Of a stretch of 64,000 nt of DNA, positions 35,665-45,734 are shown piece after piece; the first letter of the stretch is position 1; every line of letters begins with the position of its first letter. The notes below the pieces were generated by a model that did not search any database, was not told where the DNA came from, and was given only the letters and a program-made list of their open reading frames with translations. A program made the translations under genes and the position numbers. Source of the stretch: Prostheceraeus crozeri (Eukaryota > Platyhelminthes > Polycladida > Euryleptidae). Location: contig CAJQUW010003632.1 in the NCBI GenBank assembly GCA_907163375.1, forward strand, positions 1-64,000. The letters are read 5' to 3'.

Positions 35665-36175
35665 TTTTATTAACATCATGTTGGTTTCTTTGTGTAGTGT
35701 TAACTTAAATCATTAGATATCGATGGACTGTCCGCAGTATCACCATAATCGCATTCGTTCGTTTAGATCATAATAGAACACCGGCGAATGTTGATTTGTG
35801 GTTATTGGGCTAAACCACGGTAACACTCACTACATTTGATAGCAAAACTCGATAGAAAACCATTATTCTCTATGATGCGGTATTCTTTTTTAGTATTCTG
35901 AAAATGGAGTTTGATGTAACACGACATCGACGTATTACATACAAAATATCAATTTCATGCCATCTCTATACATTTGTATGCACAGATCATTTAACATGGT
36001 AGCGCTCACGACAGAGATAAATATTTAATTATAGATTTTTTGAGGTTGCATGGATATCTTATCTAAACTATAGAAGCTGTTGTCTCAAAAACGAAATGAT
36101 AGATAAATAATGAATAGTTGACGATTTCTTCATGCTTGAATAAATTACTGAATGCACCGAAGTAGTAAGGAATCC
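35665..36175. other. Non-coding spacer
   Basis: No gene or clear repeat seen, and no matching right end of the Tc1-like element. Confidence 0.4.
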
Positions 36176-36179
36176 TCCC

Positions 36180-36403
36180 AACTGCGCACAGCGCCCCCCT
36201 CCGGAGCGCGAGTTGAGTTGTTGTGGGTCTGGGTCGACTGGCCGGGTGTGTCTTGGTCGACCGTCGTGGTTGTTCTTGGGCGGCGGTCTTTGTTTTTGGT
36301 GTGTAGGGATGGTTGTAGGTTTATTTTGTGTCTAGATTTGGTTTCCTGATGAAATTCTGGGTCGACACGTTGTGTTTCTTGGGTGTACGTGTGTTTTTGT
36401 GTG
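36180..36403. other. GT-rich, GC-richer segment
   Basis: The segment begins with a GC-rich patch (CCCCCCTCCGGAGCGCG, 36189-36205) and then carries many GT and TTTTG runs. The opposite strand is open for 126 codons, but the peptide is low-complexity Thr, Gln and His from the repeat. It immediately precedes the 323-bp tandem duplication. Confidence 0.4.
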
Positions 36404-37044
36404 TTTTTGAGTGAGAAAGTGGCTGTAGCGGCTAAATGAAGCCTCGTACGTGAAAATAGACGGCGGATTTGGACTTTTTGGCCAATTTTGGGTCTAGGGG
36501 ACTTGTTTCCAAAGTCGTAGGCCAAACAACGAAGAACTTCGACCCACCCCCTTGGATCAATCTTCCAACTTTGGTTCTAGAAATGGTAGAGAGTCGCGCG
36601 ATAGCTCGTTTGAAAGCTAAGACTGCTACAAATTGATTGGAAAGCACAGTTTGGCCCTATCTTTCATTGCTGAGGCTTGGGAGTGACATTGAAACTTTTG
36701 GTCATGTTAGAGCGCCGTCAGGGGGTTTTTTGAGTGAGAAAGTGGCTGTAGCGGCTAAATGAAGCCTCGTACGTGAAAATAGACGGCGGATTTGGACTTT
36801 TTGGCCAATTTTGGGTCTAGGGGACTTGTTTCCAAAGTCGTAGGCCAAACAACGAAGAACTTCGACCCACCCCCTTGGATCAATCTTCCAACTTTGGTTC
36901 TAGAAATGGTAGAGAGTCGCGCGATAGCTCGTTTGAAAGCTAAGACTGCTACAAATTGATTGGAAAGCACAGTTTGGCCCTATCTTTCATTGCTGAGGCT
37001 TGGGAGTGACATTGAAACTTTTGGTCATGTTAGAGCGCCGTCAG
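36404..37044. repeat. Exact tandem duplication, period 323 bp
   Basis: Positions 36404-36721 and 36727-37044 are 318-bp copies that appear identical, spaced 323 bp apart. Each copy holds the same 71-codon minus-strand frame (MLSNQFVAVLAF... to YFHVRGFI). I do not recognise that peptide, and its frame may be fortuitous. The sequence is more GC-rich than the surroundings. A recent duplication or an assembly duplication would both fit. Confidence 0.9.
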
Positions 37045-37810
37045 AGGTTGAGTTTTGTATTTTGGACTCCAGCTGGCGAACAAAGCATCGGACGAGAAAA
37101 CTATGACCAGATTTGGATTCAGCGTCAAATTTTGGATAACCAATGTCTGAACCCCCCCCCCTCTTATCGACTGCATATTCACAGGATGTATATGTACGAA
37201 TTCGGGAGAGGAATCTCACTAAGTTGAGAAACTGACTACAGGTAAGTCGTTTCTCTTGAGGTCCGATATCGGACTTCTGACTTTTCATTGCTGATATCAG
37301 CTAAGGAGTCAGACTTATAGGTTAGTCAGTACAGCATGACTGACCATTTGATGATAGTAGGCCGAAATCTTCAAACGGCTATGACTTTGCTTCTACAAGT
37401 CCTTTAGACTTGATTCAAAAAAGTTGGACAGCTCATGATGTGCTGTAGGTGACAGACTACTTATAAACGTTTCACGAGTAGTACTAAAATACTGAAAAAT
37501 GTAAATTGGTATTTAATGATGATGATTAAAGTTTTTGAATAAAAAGCAGTCGTTTATGAGTCTCTGCGACTTGGGACGTTTCCTCTTGTAAATAGCTCCA
37601 CCGGTTTTCATGTCAAAATCGGGGCCCGGATACCAACACAGTGACATGAAGCACGCTCTTTCCGCCCGAGGTTGGATTTGTGGGGCGAGGCCTTGGAGCT
37701 GGGATAACATCCCCTCTGAGTAATGCCTGTAACGGATTCAAGAGCCTAACGCCTAGACGACTGCTATCAAATGTTTTTGGACTTAGTCTTTCAATGCATA
37801 TCAGCAAGTA
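37045..37810. other. Non-coding sequence between the tandem repeat and the Polinton-like relic
   Basis: Contains a C-run (37150-37161) and short palindromes (GTCCGATATCGGAC near 37260). It could include the eroded left end of the Polinton-like element, but no long terminal inverted repeat could be matched. Confidence 0.35.
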
Positions 37811-37866
37811 GTATCCTATAAACACTTGCTATCAAATTTTTACTCTATCTTTACAGAATCGTCACT

Positions 37867-38673
37867 ATGAGCAAAATGATAAACGCACGAATGCTTATCG
37901 GCAAGTGTAGCTGCGGCCGTATTGCCAGAGGCAGCGAGTTGAAGAAACACATTAAAGAGGGGACGGTGGGCGAGCATGTGAGGAAAGTGTTGTTGAGGGT
38001 GTGTGTGCATCATAAGGTAGTTTGTGAGGAGGGGAGTGATGCAGAGTTCATTAGGAACCACAGCCAGTGCCCTAGTGGCAATATTAGTATGCAGGGGTTT
38101 AAGTCGTGGTTTGAGGGCGCTTTGATGGATATGGAAGAGGTGAGAATGGCAGTGGCGACGATTGAGGGTGCAGTGTGGAAGAAAGGTGTAACCAAGGCGA
38201 CTGATAAGGGTTTGAGTGAGGAAGAAGTGGAGTTGAGAGGGGACATCGAGAAGCCTGATGTTGATGTTGATTTGGATGACGTGTTGGAGGAATTGTTTGG
38301 GAACATTGGTGATCTTGAGGAGAAGGGGAAGGATGAGGGAAAGGAAGTGGGTAAGCCGTTGGCGGCATCATCACCTCGGAGGGATGAAGGGAACATGAGG
38401 GATGAATATGTAAGGATGAAGGATCGATTGAGGGCGGTTGATGAGAAGAATAAAGTACTAGTGAAGGTGAAGCGGAATGAGAAGTTGACTGCGAAGGCTG
38501 AAGGGTATAAGGTGGCGAGAGAAGAGTTGGAAAGTATGAGGCAGGAGAAAGAGTGGTTGGCGAAAAGGAGTGAGCTGATGAAGAAAGCAAGTTTGATGAG
38601 TAGTCTGCAGGCGACTTTGTTGAGGAAGGATGATGAGATAGATCGGATGCGAAGCGTGGTGAAGGAAACATAG
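37867..38673 (+). CDS. Coiled-coil protein with a Cys/His N-terminus, part of the Polinton-like relic
   Basis: About 268 codons. The N-terminus has cysteine and histidine pairs (KCSCG near residue 13, VCVHHKVVC near 46, HSQCP near 66) that might bind metal. An acidic middle follows (DVDVDLDDVLEELFGN). From about residue 180 to the end it is rich in Lys, Glu and Arg with coiled-coil character. The coding strand is strikingly purine-rich and more GC-rich than its neighbours. A TATA-like TATAAAC lies at 37818-37824, about 45 bp before the start. I do not recognise the family. Further element sequence follows immediately downstream. Confidence 0.55.
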   Translation: MSKMINARMLIGKCSCGRIARGSELKKHIKEGTVGEHVRKVLLRVCVHHKVVCEEGSDAEFIRNHSQCPSGNISMQGFKSWFEGALMDMEEVRMAVATIEGAVWKKGVTKATDKGLSEEEVELRGDIEKPDVDVDLDDVLEELFGNIGDLEEKGKDEGKEVGKPLAASSPRRDEGNMRDEYVRMKDRLRAVDEKNKVLVKVKRNEKLTAKAEGYKVAREELESMRQEKEWLAKRSELMKKASLMSSLQATLLRKDDEIDRMRSVVKET

Positions 38674-39034
38674 GAGTGAAGGGTGTGAACAAGAGGTTCG
38701 TGGCTGAAGTGGAGCGATTGCATGAGCGTGAGAAGTGTAGAAAAAGAAGAGTGTATGAAGTCCATCTTCCCCTCTTCGAAAATAATGTGTGAGACGCCCC
38801 AACGCACTAGCTATCCCAATCAAACGCAGCAATGCTACGAGGGTGATGGAGTCCGATGTCTCGATATGAATATGGACATCACCGGCGAGCTTGAGGACTT
38901 CGTCGTCCGGAAGAAAGTTCCCAGTAAGTTACTTCAACATGATCATTTTCTTACCGCATGTAATCTCCTATTCTTTCCCTTTCAGAGCTTTTACATCAGT
39001 CGTAGGATGTTTTGATCCCGAGAACGCCCCAAAC

Positions 39035-39050
39035 GGCTCTTTTAAGAGCC
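39035..39050 (+). terminator. Histone-type mRNA 3' stem-loop, first copy
   Basis: GGCTCTTTTAAGAGCC is a 6-bp stem with loop TTTA. It fits the animal replication-dependent histone 3' stem-loop consensus GGYYYUHHUHARRRCC at every position. It is preceded by CCCCAAAC, like the CCAAA often found before the histone hairpin, and followed by purine-rich GGAGCAAGAGTGATAG, like the histone downstream element. It lies just after a plus-strand open region ending near 39015. The reverse strand loop (TAAA) does not fit the consensus, which fixes the direction. Confidence 0.65.
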
Positions 39051-39162
39051 ACACGGAGCAAGAGTGATAGTACCTCCTCGTGGTTTGCTCTGGACAGACA
39101 TCGGTCTGACTGAATCTATCACATAATTAGAAAGACTGAGTCATGTCTTTGTATCAGAGGGG

Positions 39163-39170
39163 TATATAAA
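39163..39170 (+). promoter_or_regulatory. TATA box of the small gene at 39208
   Basis: TATATAAA lies 38 bp before the ATG at 39208 and about 115 bp after the first histone-type hairpin. It marks a separate transcript. Confidence 0.55.
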
Positions 39171-39207
39171 CCATTGCCTCTCTTTCATTTTCATTCTATA
39201 CTCCATC

Positions 39208-39369
39208 ATGAAAACACCTAAGACGACAGTCAGCTCTCCTGACAAGCCTCGGCTTAGACCGAGAAATTTATTTATTGAGTTTCTAGAGATGGAGGAGCGA
39301 GAGCGAGTCTATAACAACCTTGCTCAAATTGGCTCATCAACAACTGACGATGATGCCAATTCAACATAG
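39208..39369 (+). CDS. Small basic/acidic protein, 53 aa, in the Polinton-like relic
   Basis: MKTPKTTVSSPDKPRLRPRN is followed by LFIEFLEMEERERVYNN and an acidic end, giving 53 residues. The basic Pro/Ser-rich first half and acidic helical second half match no family I know. Support comes from context: a TATA box 38 bp upstream of the start, and a histone-type hairpin 135 bp after the stop (39504). It is too short to judge on coding grounds alone. Confidence 0.45.
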   Translation: MKTPKTTVSSPDKPRLRPRNLFIEFLEMEERERVYNNLAQIGSSTTDDDANST

Positions 39370-39503
39370 TGGGGGTATATACCGCCCTCTAACAGTCAGC
39401 TTATAGTAGAGGAGGTCAATGCCGCTGACATAGAGAGATTACAAGTGTCTCTCAGCGGAATCGTCCAAACCTAAGTCTATTCATTTCCCTAGAACGAACC
39501 AAC

Positions 39504-39519
39504 GGTCTTTTTAAAGACC
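39504..39519 (+). terminator. Histone-type mRNA 3' stem-loop, second copy
   Basis: GGTCTTTTTAAAGACC also fits GGYYYUHHUHARRRCC at every position. Against the first copy, stem pairs 3, 4 and 5 have all changed (C-G to T-A, T-A to C-G, C-G to T-A) while pairing and loop TTTA are kept. It is preceded by CGAACCAAC. The next 70 bp match those after the first hairpin. Confidence 0.65.
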
Positions 39520-40137
39520 ATCATGGTGCAAAATATGATAGTACCTCTACGTGGTTTGCCCTGGACAGACTTCGGTCTGACTGAATCCATCATAGAAATG
39601 AAAAATAAAATCACAAAATTGTATCTGCTATCAGTCAACTTAAACGTTGCATGTTGAGGAGGATTTCGGTATGATTCTTCCTCTTGGTGGGCGATCTCTC
39701 TTGAGACAGCGGATGATATCGTAATGATCAGTGTGGAAAGGGCTTGAGACTTCATCAATCCGACTTTCCAACAGTCGTCGTGGTTCCTTCGCTCAACGTA
39801 GCACTTTCAACGCCAATCGGTTGAGTCTTAGCAATCTGCCGAAGGTTACTTTTTACGCTATCTGAGAATGAGCCATGAGTTCTTTTAAGAACTGCCTCTA
39901 TCATTGAGGCTAAATGATGAAGGGATGAAATGGGAGGGCACTCTGGCGCCACACGCAAACATACACATCTTCTCTCTTTACTAATGATACGATCTCTTTT
40001 GATAGAAAAGTAGAACGATAGTAAATAAGATGATATTCACAACCATGTATACAATTAACCCCCATATATAAATTCTTCCCTTTATTTCCATTTCTAGATC
40101 AATAAGTTGCAAAACAAAGGCATGTAGTTCTTTAGAT

Positions 40138-40413
40138 TTATTTATCAAAGTTCAGTGGGATTGGTTTCAAGTCATTATAAATCTTGTAATATACCACTCG
40201 CTTTGGAGCCTCCGGCACTCTTCTGAGTCGCGTCGTCTCTGGTGTGAAGTCGGCCTCACTCCATACAACTTGGGTGATGTCACTCTTGTTACCACTCTTC
40301 TCCTCGACATTGGCGATTTTGGGTTTATTGTCACTGCCCACATCTTCGTCCCATTCATCAACAACTTCGAAAAGTTTGTAGAAAATATTCAAAGCTTCAG
40401 AAGAATTTGCCAT
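40138..40413 (-). CDS. Small protein, 91 aa, in the Polinton-like relic
   Basis: Reads MANSSEALNIFYKLFEVVDE at the start, an acidic and Lys-rich middle, and PKRVVYYKIYNDLKPI near the end. An upstream in-frame ATG at 40497 would add 28 residues. I prefer 40413 because a minus-strand TATATAAA sits at 40465-40472, 52-59 bp upstream of it and inside the longer frame. The family is not recognised. The frame is intact. Confidence 0.45.
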   Translation of the reverse strand: MANSSEALNIFYKLFEVVDEWDEDVGSDNKPKIANVEEKSGNKSDITQVVWSEADFTPETTRLRRVPEAPKRVVYYKIYNDLKPIPLNFDK

Positions 40414-40953
40414 ACTAGACTGCTCGATCGTATGATGTGAATGAGAAGTGCTGCAATCTTCTGATTTATATAGGATATTCAACAATGCTTTCCTCAACAG
40501 CCTATCAAAATCACTCTAATTTAGATAAAGACTGCTAAAGACAGAAGATTGCAAGATATGCCAATCTCAGCTAAAATGACAATTTTGTGATCGTCAATGA
40601 GTGCGATGAAGGCATGAGTAGTCAAGAGAGTAATAACAGAACTGTAAGAATTATCTAAATAGATGTAGAGTGGACACCGAAAACAACTCGTGAGAGAAGA
40701 GTGTCAGATGCTCCCAAACGATCAAGTACGCTTTGATTTTAAATAAATCTAAAGAACCACATGTCACTACTTTTTGATATTTACCCTCAGTGATTGAGGT
40801 AGTATTTAGAAAAAATGATAGTGTCTAGCATCAGCTGCTATGATTTATACTGAGCTGTCAAATGATTAGATTTTCAGTATGATGTTGATGACTACATTAC
40901 CCAGAAATAAGTGAAAACAGACAGATATAGCAAATAAAACATTTATTGGAAAA

Positions 40954-41350
40954 TTACAAGTAGTTTAAAAGTTCTTCACTACTGATATTGTCCCACAGCG
41001 ATTCACAGTTACTACAGTCACATTTCAGTTGTCGCAGTCTTTCCTCCGCTGCAGCCAGCACACCAAAGACGTACTTCCATTCCACTTTGTTTCTGGGTTG
41101 GGACGATGGGCTGCACCATCTCCGTATGTCATGGAGAAGGCTGATGTCATCCTCCTTCGACACATCCTCCTTATTATACATTAGGTATTTCCACCGCAAA
41201 TAGATCATCTCCAGTTCTTCTTGTTCTGTGAGAGTGGTAATTCTAACTTTGGAACGTCATCTAGATTTCTCTGCTTCTCCACCTTTACCTTTTTCGGAGT
41301 GGGAGGGCAAGTTGGTGTGTTCACGGAGAGAGTTGCTGTTGGTGAATTCA
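40954..41350 (-). pseudogene. Small gene divergent from the polymerase, Polinton-like relic
   Basis: Begins near 41350 with MNSPTATLSVNTPTCPPTP, a Pro/Thr-rich basic segment. It ends with an acidic C-terminus rich in aromatic residues and cysteine (WKYVFGVLAAAEERLRQLK, CDCSNCESLWDN). It is broken, with about one interruption. It is head to head with the zinc-finger/polymerase region, with about 100 bp to that promoter. I do not recognise the family. Confidence 0.4.
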
Positions 41351-41402
41351 TGACTTCAAATTGTATGCCATAAACTTGATTTCTTAGTGCTTAAGTACAA
41401 GT

Positions 41403-41454
41403 AAGCAGCCAATCAAATGAATAGCCAATGAATGATGAGTATGAGAGTATAAAG
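41403..41454 (+). promoter_or_regulatory. CCAAT/TATA promoter before the polymerase region
   Basis: Two CCAAT boxes (41409-41413 in CAGCCAATCA, and 41425-41429) lie 39 and 23 bp upstream of TATAAAG at 41448-41454. The CAGCCAATCA plus TATAAAG layout is the same as at 494-548. Confidence 0.6.
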
Positions 41455-41739
41455 AGGGAGGAAACAGATTTATTTCCATTCTATATTTGAGACGTGCTGA
41501 GAATATTTGAAGTCTTTATCTTGATAAACTATACCATTTTCTGACATTGAAGTATCATACTTAAACTTGATTTCGCTGAAATGGTCCCTCAAACGTTTGG
41601 CTAATAGCAAAACGTTTGGCTTTCTCAATTACAGGCATCTACTTCATCACCAAAACGTTCCCTTCTCGAGGAAACGTTAGACCTATTAAGTGAAAGTGAG
41701 TTGTAACAATAAACTATAACTGTAATAGAGATGATAGAA

Positions 41740-44700
41740 TGATTTCTCTTTCAGGTGATGCTAGATCCAGCTCAAGCGGCCAGTCGCGGCAATCTAATGA
41801 GCGGGAATGTGCTGATTGTGGTCACATCTTTACGAGGAAGCGTGATCTCACCAGACACATCAGACAACGGGTATGTCAACCCAAACCATCATCAATCTCC
41901 CGAGGTGAAGATCATTCTATTCAACATGTGTCCTTTACTTGTGACTTTTGTTTCTAATCTTTTGAAACAGGTTTTGAATTGTCTTCACATAGACTTCACC
42001 ACACACACAAATGATAGTTATAGCAACAGCACCTCCTCTATTCGACTAACTGAAGTATCGCTCAATAATGTAGTGAGAAATTACCGTACGGAATCCTCAA
42101 AAACTATTGCTGATTTTCCGGAGTGATTTCATCAAAATTCAACATTGATAGATGCGCTCTTTCATAATTTAGAGCAGTTTAGAATAAAAGCGCTCATCTA
42201 CCTTAAAATAAAATATGTTAAAGTTGATTATCATACTGGTGAAATAGTACAGAGGTTGGTGTTTTACATACCCTCCTCTCCTGCTACAGAAGTAGCCGAT
42301 AAAGAAGCTTGGTTAAATTTTCACATCCAAGGACTAAAATGAAATATTGATAAATTTAGCGAGCGCGATAGTGGTCTACTTTTTGATGGCATAGAATATG
42401 CCAAGTTTAAAATTTCTCTATTAGAAAACTACCATGGTCGAGGCTCATTCAGTCTTCAAAAAAACGTTAAGAGTTAAGAATGCAGTCATTTCTGTTGATT
42501 GTGAATCACAGTGTCTTAAGTATGCGGTATTGTCTATTCTCCACTATCATGATGTACACAACAACCGTTTCCGAAGAAGCAAATATCATAAATGGGAGAA
42601 TGAATTGAAGTTTGATGACTGCAATAACGAAGACATGAAGTTGAAAGATATAGAGAAACGTGAAAAATTAAATGAAATTAAAATAGTTGTTCACATCTGT
42701 CAAGAGGGGCTTAAGGGTGTGCGCTACAGCAACCGTTCATCAACTTACGATCGGGTAGTCAATCTCCTGCTAGTATATCAAAATGATAGTGAAAATTGGC
42801 ATTACTGTGGTATTCCTAAAATGACTCGACCACTTAACATCTGGAAGAGGAGAGTATTTCATATGTGACCGTTGTATGCACCCCTTCTGGTCAAAAGATA
42901 AATTTGAAACACATTATGAATGGTGTAAGCGAGGTAAACTGCAAATAGAATGCATGCCCAAAGATAAAGAGTTTTCATATAGACAGAAAGGTGATGAATT
43001 AAGTCCTCTTCGTGTCATCTATGCTGACATCGAATGCTATATTGATGATAACACCCATAAAGCGGCAGCCATATCATGTTATGAGGTATGGCATGATTAC
43101 TTCAAAAATAAAAATAATAAAATGCACGTCTGGCAAGGCGAGGATTATATACATAAATTCTTACAATTCCTTGAAAGCGCTGTTAAATTTCAGCACAAAT
43201 ATGATAGTGAACTCCAACGTATATCATTGAATATGTCAGCAGATGATCAAGTAAAATTTTAAAGTTGCAAAGTCTGCCCAAAATGTAATAAAACGTTTGA
43301 TGAAGATAAAATCAAGAAAGTGCGCGACCACGATCACATCACTGGTAAATTTAGAAACGCGGTATGTACATGGTGTAATTTTTCACTGATTCTGAAACGG
43401 CGTACTTTACCCGCTATTTTTCATAACTTCAGAGGTTGTGACAGTCATATGATAATAAAAAGGGGTTAGGAAAAATGAAAGAGTGGAAGTTAAGTGTTAT
43501 AGCTCAAACGAGAGAAAAGTTCATGGCCATGACAGCAAAAGTAGCAGTTGACAAAACTAAAGAAAACAAGACAGTCCATTGTGATATAAAATTTTTAGAT
43601 TCCTATCAATTCATGGCTTCATCACTAGCATCTCTCGTTCAGAATCTTAAGTCTCTTCTACTAACTCAAAATTTGAAGAAACAATATCCTAACTTGACAG
43701 ATGAAGTCATCACACGCAAAGGAGTGTTTCCATATGCATACTTTGATAACATTTCTAAACTTACTGAGACTTCTCTTCCATCAATAGACAAATTTAAAAA
43801 TGATTTGACTGGTGAATGCAAGGTAGAAGATTACAATCATGCTGAAGTTGCATGGACAAAATTTACCTGTCAAACGTTTAGCAATTGTATGATCGCCTAT
43901 CTAAAATGTGATGTATTTTTGCTGGCTGATGTATTTCAGGAGTTTCGACGAGTGGCATTAGAAGAAGAGAAATTAGATCCTGTTCACTTTGTCAGTCTTC
44001 CAGCCATGTCATTCCAGTCTGCTTTTAAAATGACTGGAGAGACCATCCATCTTTTGCAAGATCCAGAGATGTATAATTTATTTGAACGAGGAATTCGCGG
44101 TGATCTCACATTTGGAAATAGGCATCAAATAAAATCAAAAATGGTAGATGATGATCAGATTCATCTTAAGTACTATAACCAGAATAATTTATATGGTAGT
44201 TCACTGTCCAAAACTCTACCTCACTCTGAGTTTAGCTGGTTGGGTGATAATGAAATTCAGCATTTCTCCAACCCTTCAAACATACTAGCTATTCCAGATA
44301 ATAGTGATTGGGGATATTATTTTGAGATAGATCTTATCTATCCAAATAGCATTAAAAATAAAACTGTGGATTTTCCACTTGCACCCGAATCAGGCGAAGT
44401 GACTGAAGATATGTTTTCGGACTTTAGGAAACAATTTCATAAAGATTTAGAAGGGAGCGGACAACCCAGGTATAAGCCTTGCCGTAAACTTTCGCTTACT
44501 CAATTTGATAAAGAAAATTATTTAGTCCACCTCTCTATCTTAAAATTTTATTTTGAAATGGGGATGATTTTAAAAACAGTTCACCGCATTATCAGATTTA
44601 GACAGAAAGCCTTTCTGAAACCTTATATTGATAGTAACAGCCAGAAACGTGCACTAGCCCAAAATAATTTTGAAAAGGATTTCTATAAATATAAGAATAA

Positions 44701-45424
44701 TAGTCTTTTTGGTAAGACGATGGAGGACGTTTGAAAGCGTATTAACTATAAACTTGTGAATCATAATGATAAATTTCAAAAGTTAGCGACATCACCTCTC
44801 TTTGTTGATAGAGATATTATAGATGATGAGTTGGTTGGTGTTAAAATGATAAAATCAGAAATAGAGTTGTGCAAGCCCATCTACATTGGACAAGCTGTGT
44901 TAGATTTTTCTAAGCTTGAAATGTACCAACTCTTCTACAGAATATTAAAACCATGCCCTCTAATTAAAGACGTGCGTTTGCTGGGCGGTGATACCGACAG
45001 TTTCTTTTTAAGTATCGCTGCTCAGAAAGAGCTAAATTTCAATGAAGTAGGAAAATCTTTAGAAAAATATTTTGATACATCAAATTATCCTACAGATCAC
45101 CCACTATACTCTACTAAAAATAAAGCAAAATTAGGATGCTTTAAAGATGAAATGGCAGGAAAGGAAATTAAGGAAATGATTCTTGTTTGTCCTAAAATGT
45201 ATTCCATGAAACCAAAAGACTCCAGTGACAGCATTAAGCGCGCAAAAGGCATATCTAAATCGGTTGTTGTAAATACGAAACATAGGGCTTATAAGATGGC
45301 CTACATAAATGAGAACATAACGTTTGTCAATATGACCATCTTAAAATCAAAGACACATGAGGTAAAACTCATACATTTAGGAAGCGAGCACTTTCAGCGT
45401 GGGAGGATAAGAGGTGTTGGATAG
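41740..45424 (+). pseudogene. Protein-primed DNA polymerase B, Polinton type (fossil)
   Basis: The N-terminal part carries C2H2 zinc-finger sequence (ECADCGHIFTRKRDLTRH). Then comes the conserved polymerase N-region (FSVFKKTLRVKNAVISV, SILHYHDVHNN) and the exonuclease motifs: I YADIECYI, II DSYQFMASSLASLVQNL, III YLKCDVFLLADVF. The polymerase motifs follow: A YNQNNLYG, B KNNSLFGKTMED, and C LLGGDTDSFF. This order and the wording of exo II and motif B are typical of Polinton/Maverick polymerases, which replicate linear element DNA from a terminal protein. The gene is broken, with roughly six interruptions spread along it, so it is an old, inactive copy. Confidence 0.88.
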
Positions 45425-45705
45425 GACATAACATATCTCTTCCACATGGACATCCTGACACAAACATATCACCACCCAAAAAAATTAAAATCACGCTACC
45501 ACATTCAGGAGATGTGTAAGTAGATTCTTTCTTAAATCAGTATTTTAATGACGTTTTTTGTTAATACTCATTGTTGCTTTATGTATCGCTTTAGATTGCA
45601 CCTTCTTGTGAGTATATGCCTACAGTCAGTTCATTCCCACTATATCTGTGAAAAGACTTTCCCACTTTGTCAACACTTCTTCAAAACACTTTTTCATACA
45701 TATCT

Positions 45706-45724
45706 TTTTATTTCAATAAAATTT
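45706..45724 (-). terminator. Likely poly(A) signal of the minus-strand genes
   Basis: On the minus strand, GAAATAAAAAG follows the stop of the 45735 gene within about 20-30 bases and contains the AATAAA signal. This gene therefore uses an ordinary poly(A) site, unlike the plus-strand genes near 39 kb. Confidence 0.4.
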
Positions 45725-45734
45725 TACAATGACT

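Larger units (their letters stand above)
39035..39587 (+). repeat. Two copies of an 80-bp hairpin-plus-downstream repeat
   Basis: The sequence GATAGTACCTC, CGTGGTTTGC, CTGGACAGAC, TCGGTCTGACTGAATC follows both histone-type hairpins (39035-39113 and 39504-39587) with only a few differences. The minus strand reads DSVRP-SVQ-KPR-GTI in both copies, so a coding role on that strand cannot be excluded. Confidence 0.75.

Noticed and set aside
36145-36525. 126-codon minus-strand frame
   Set aside because: Low-complexity translation of a GT-rich stretch running into the tandem duplication; no protein features.
37045-37300. Polinton left terminal inverted repeat
   Set aside because: No inverted partner could be found near 48.6 kb, so the left end stays undefined.
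38010-38807. 265- and 197-codon minus-strand frames opposite the coiled-coil gene
   Set aside because: Ser/Pro/Leu-rich shadows produced by the strong purine bias of the plus-strand gene.
39878-39893. A third hairpin, AGTTCTTTTAAGAACT, with the same TTTA loop
   Set aside because: It lacks the GG...CC ends of the histone consensus, lies inside a minus-strand open frame, and no plus-strand gene precedes it. I do not count it as a third terminator.
39489-39958. Two minus-strand frames of 89 and 67 codons
   Set aside because: They overlap the hairpin repeats and lack TATA boxes at a sensible distance. Kept only as an alternative reading of the repeat.
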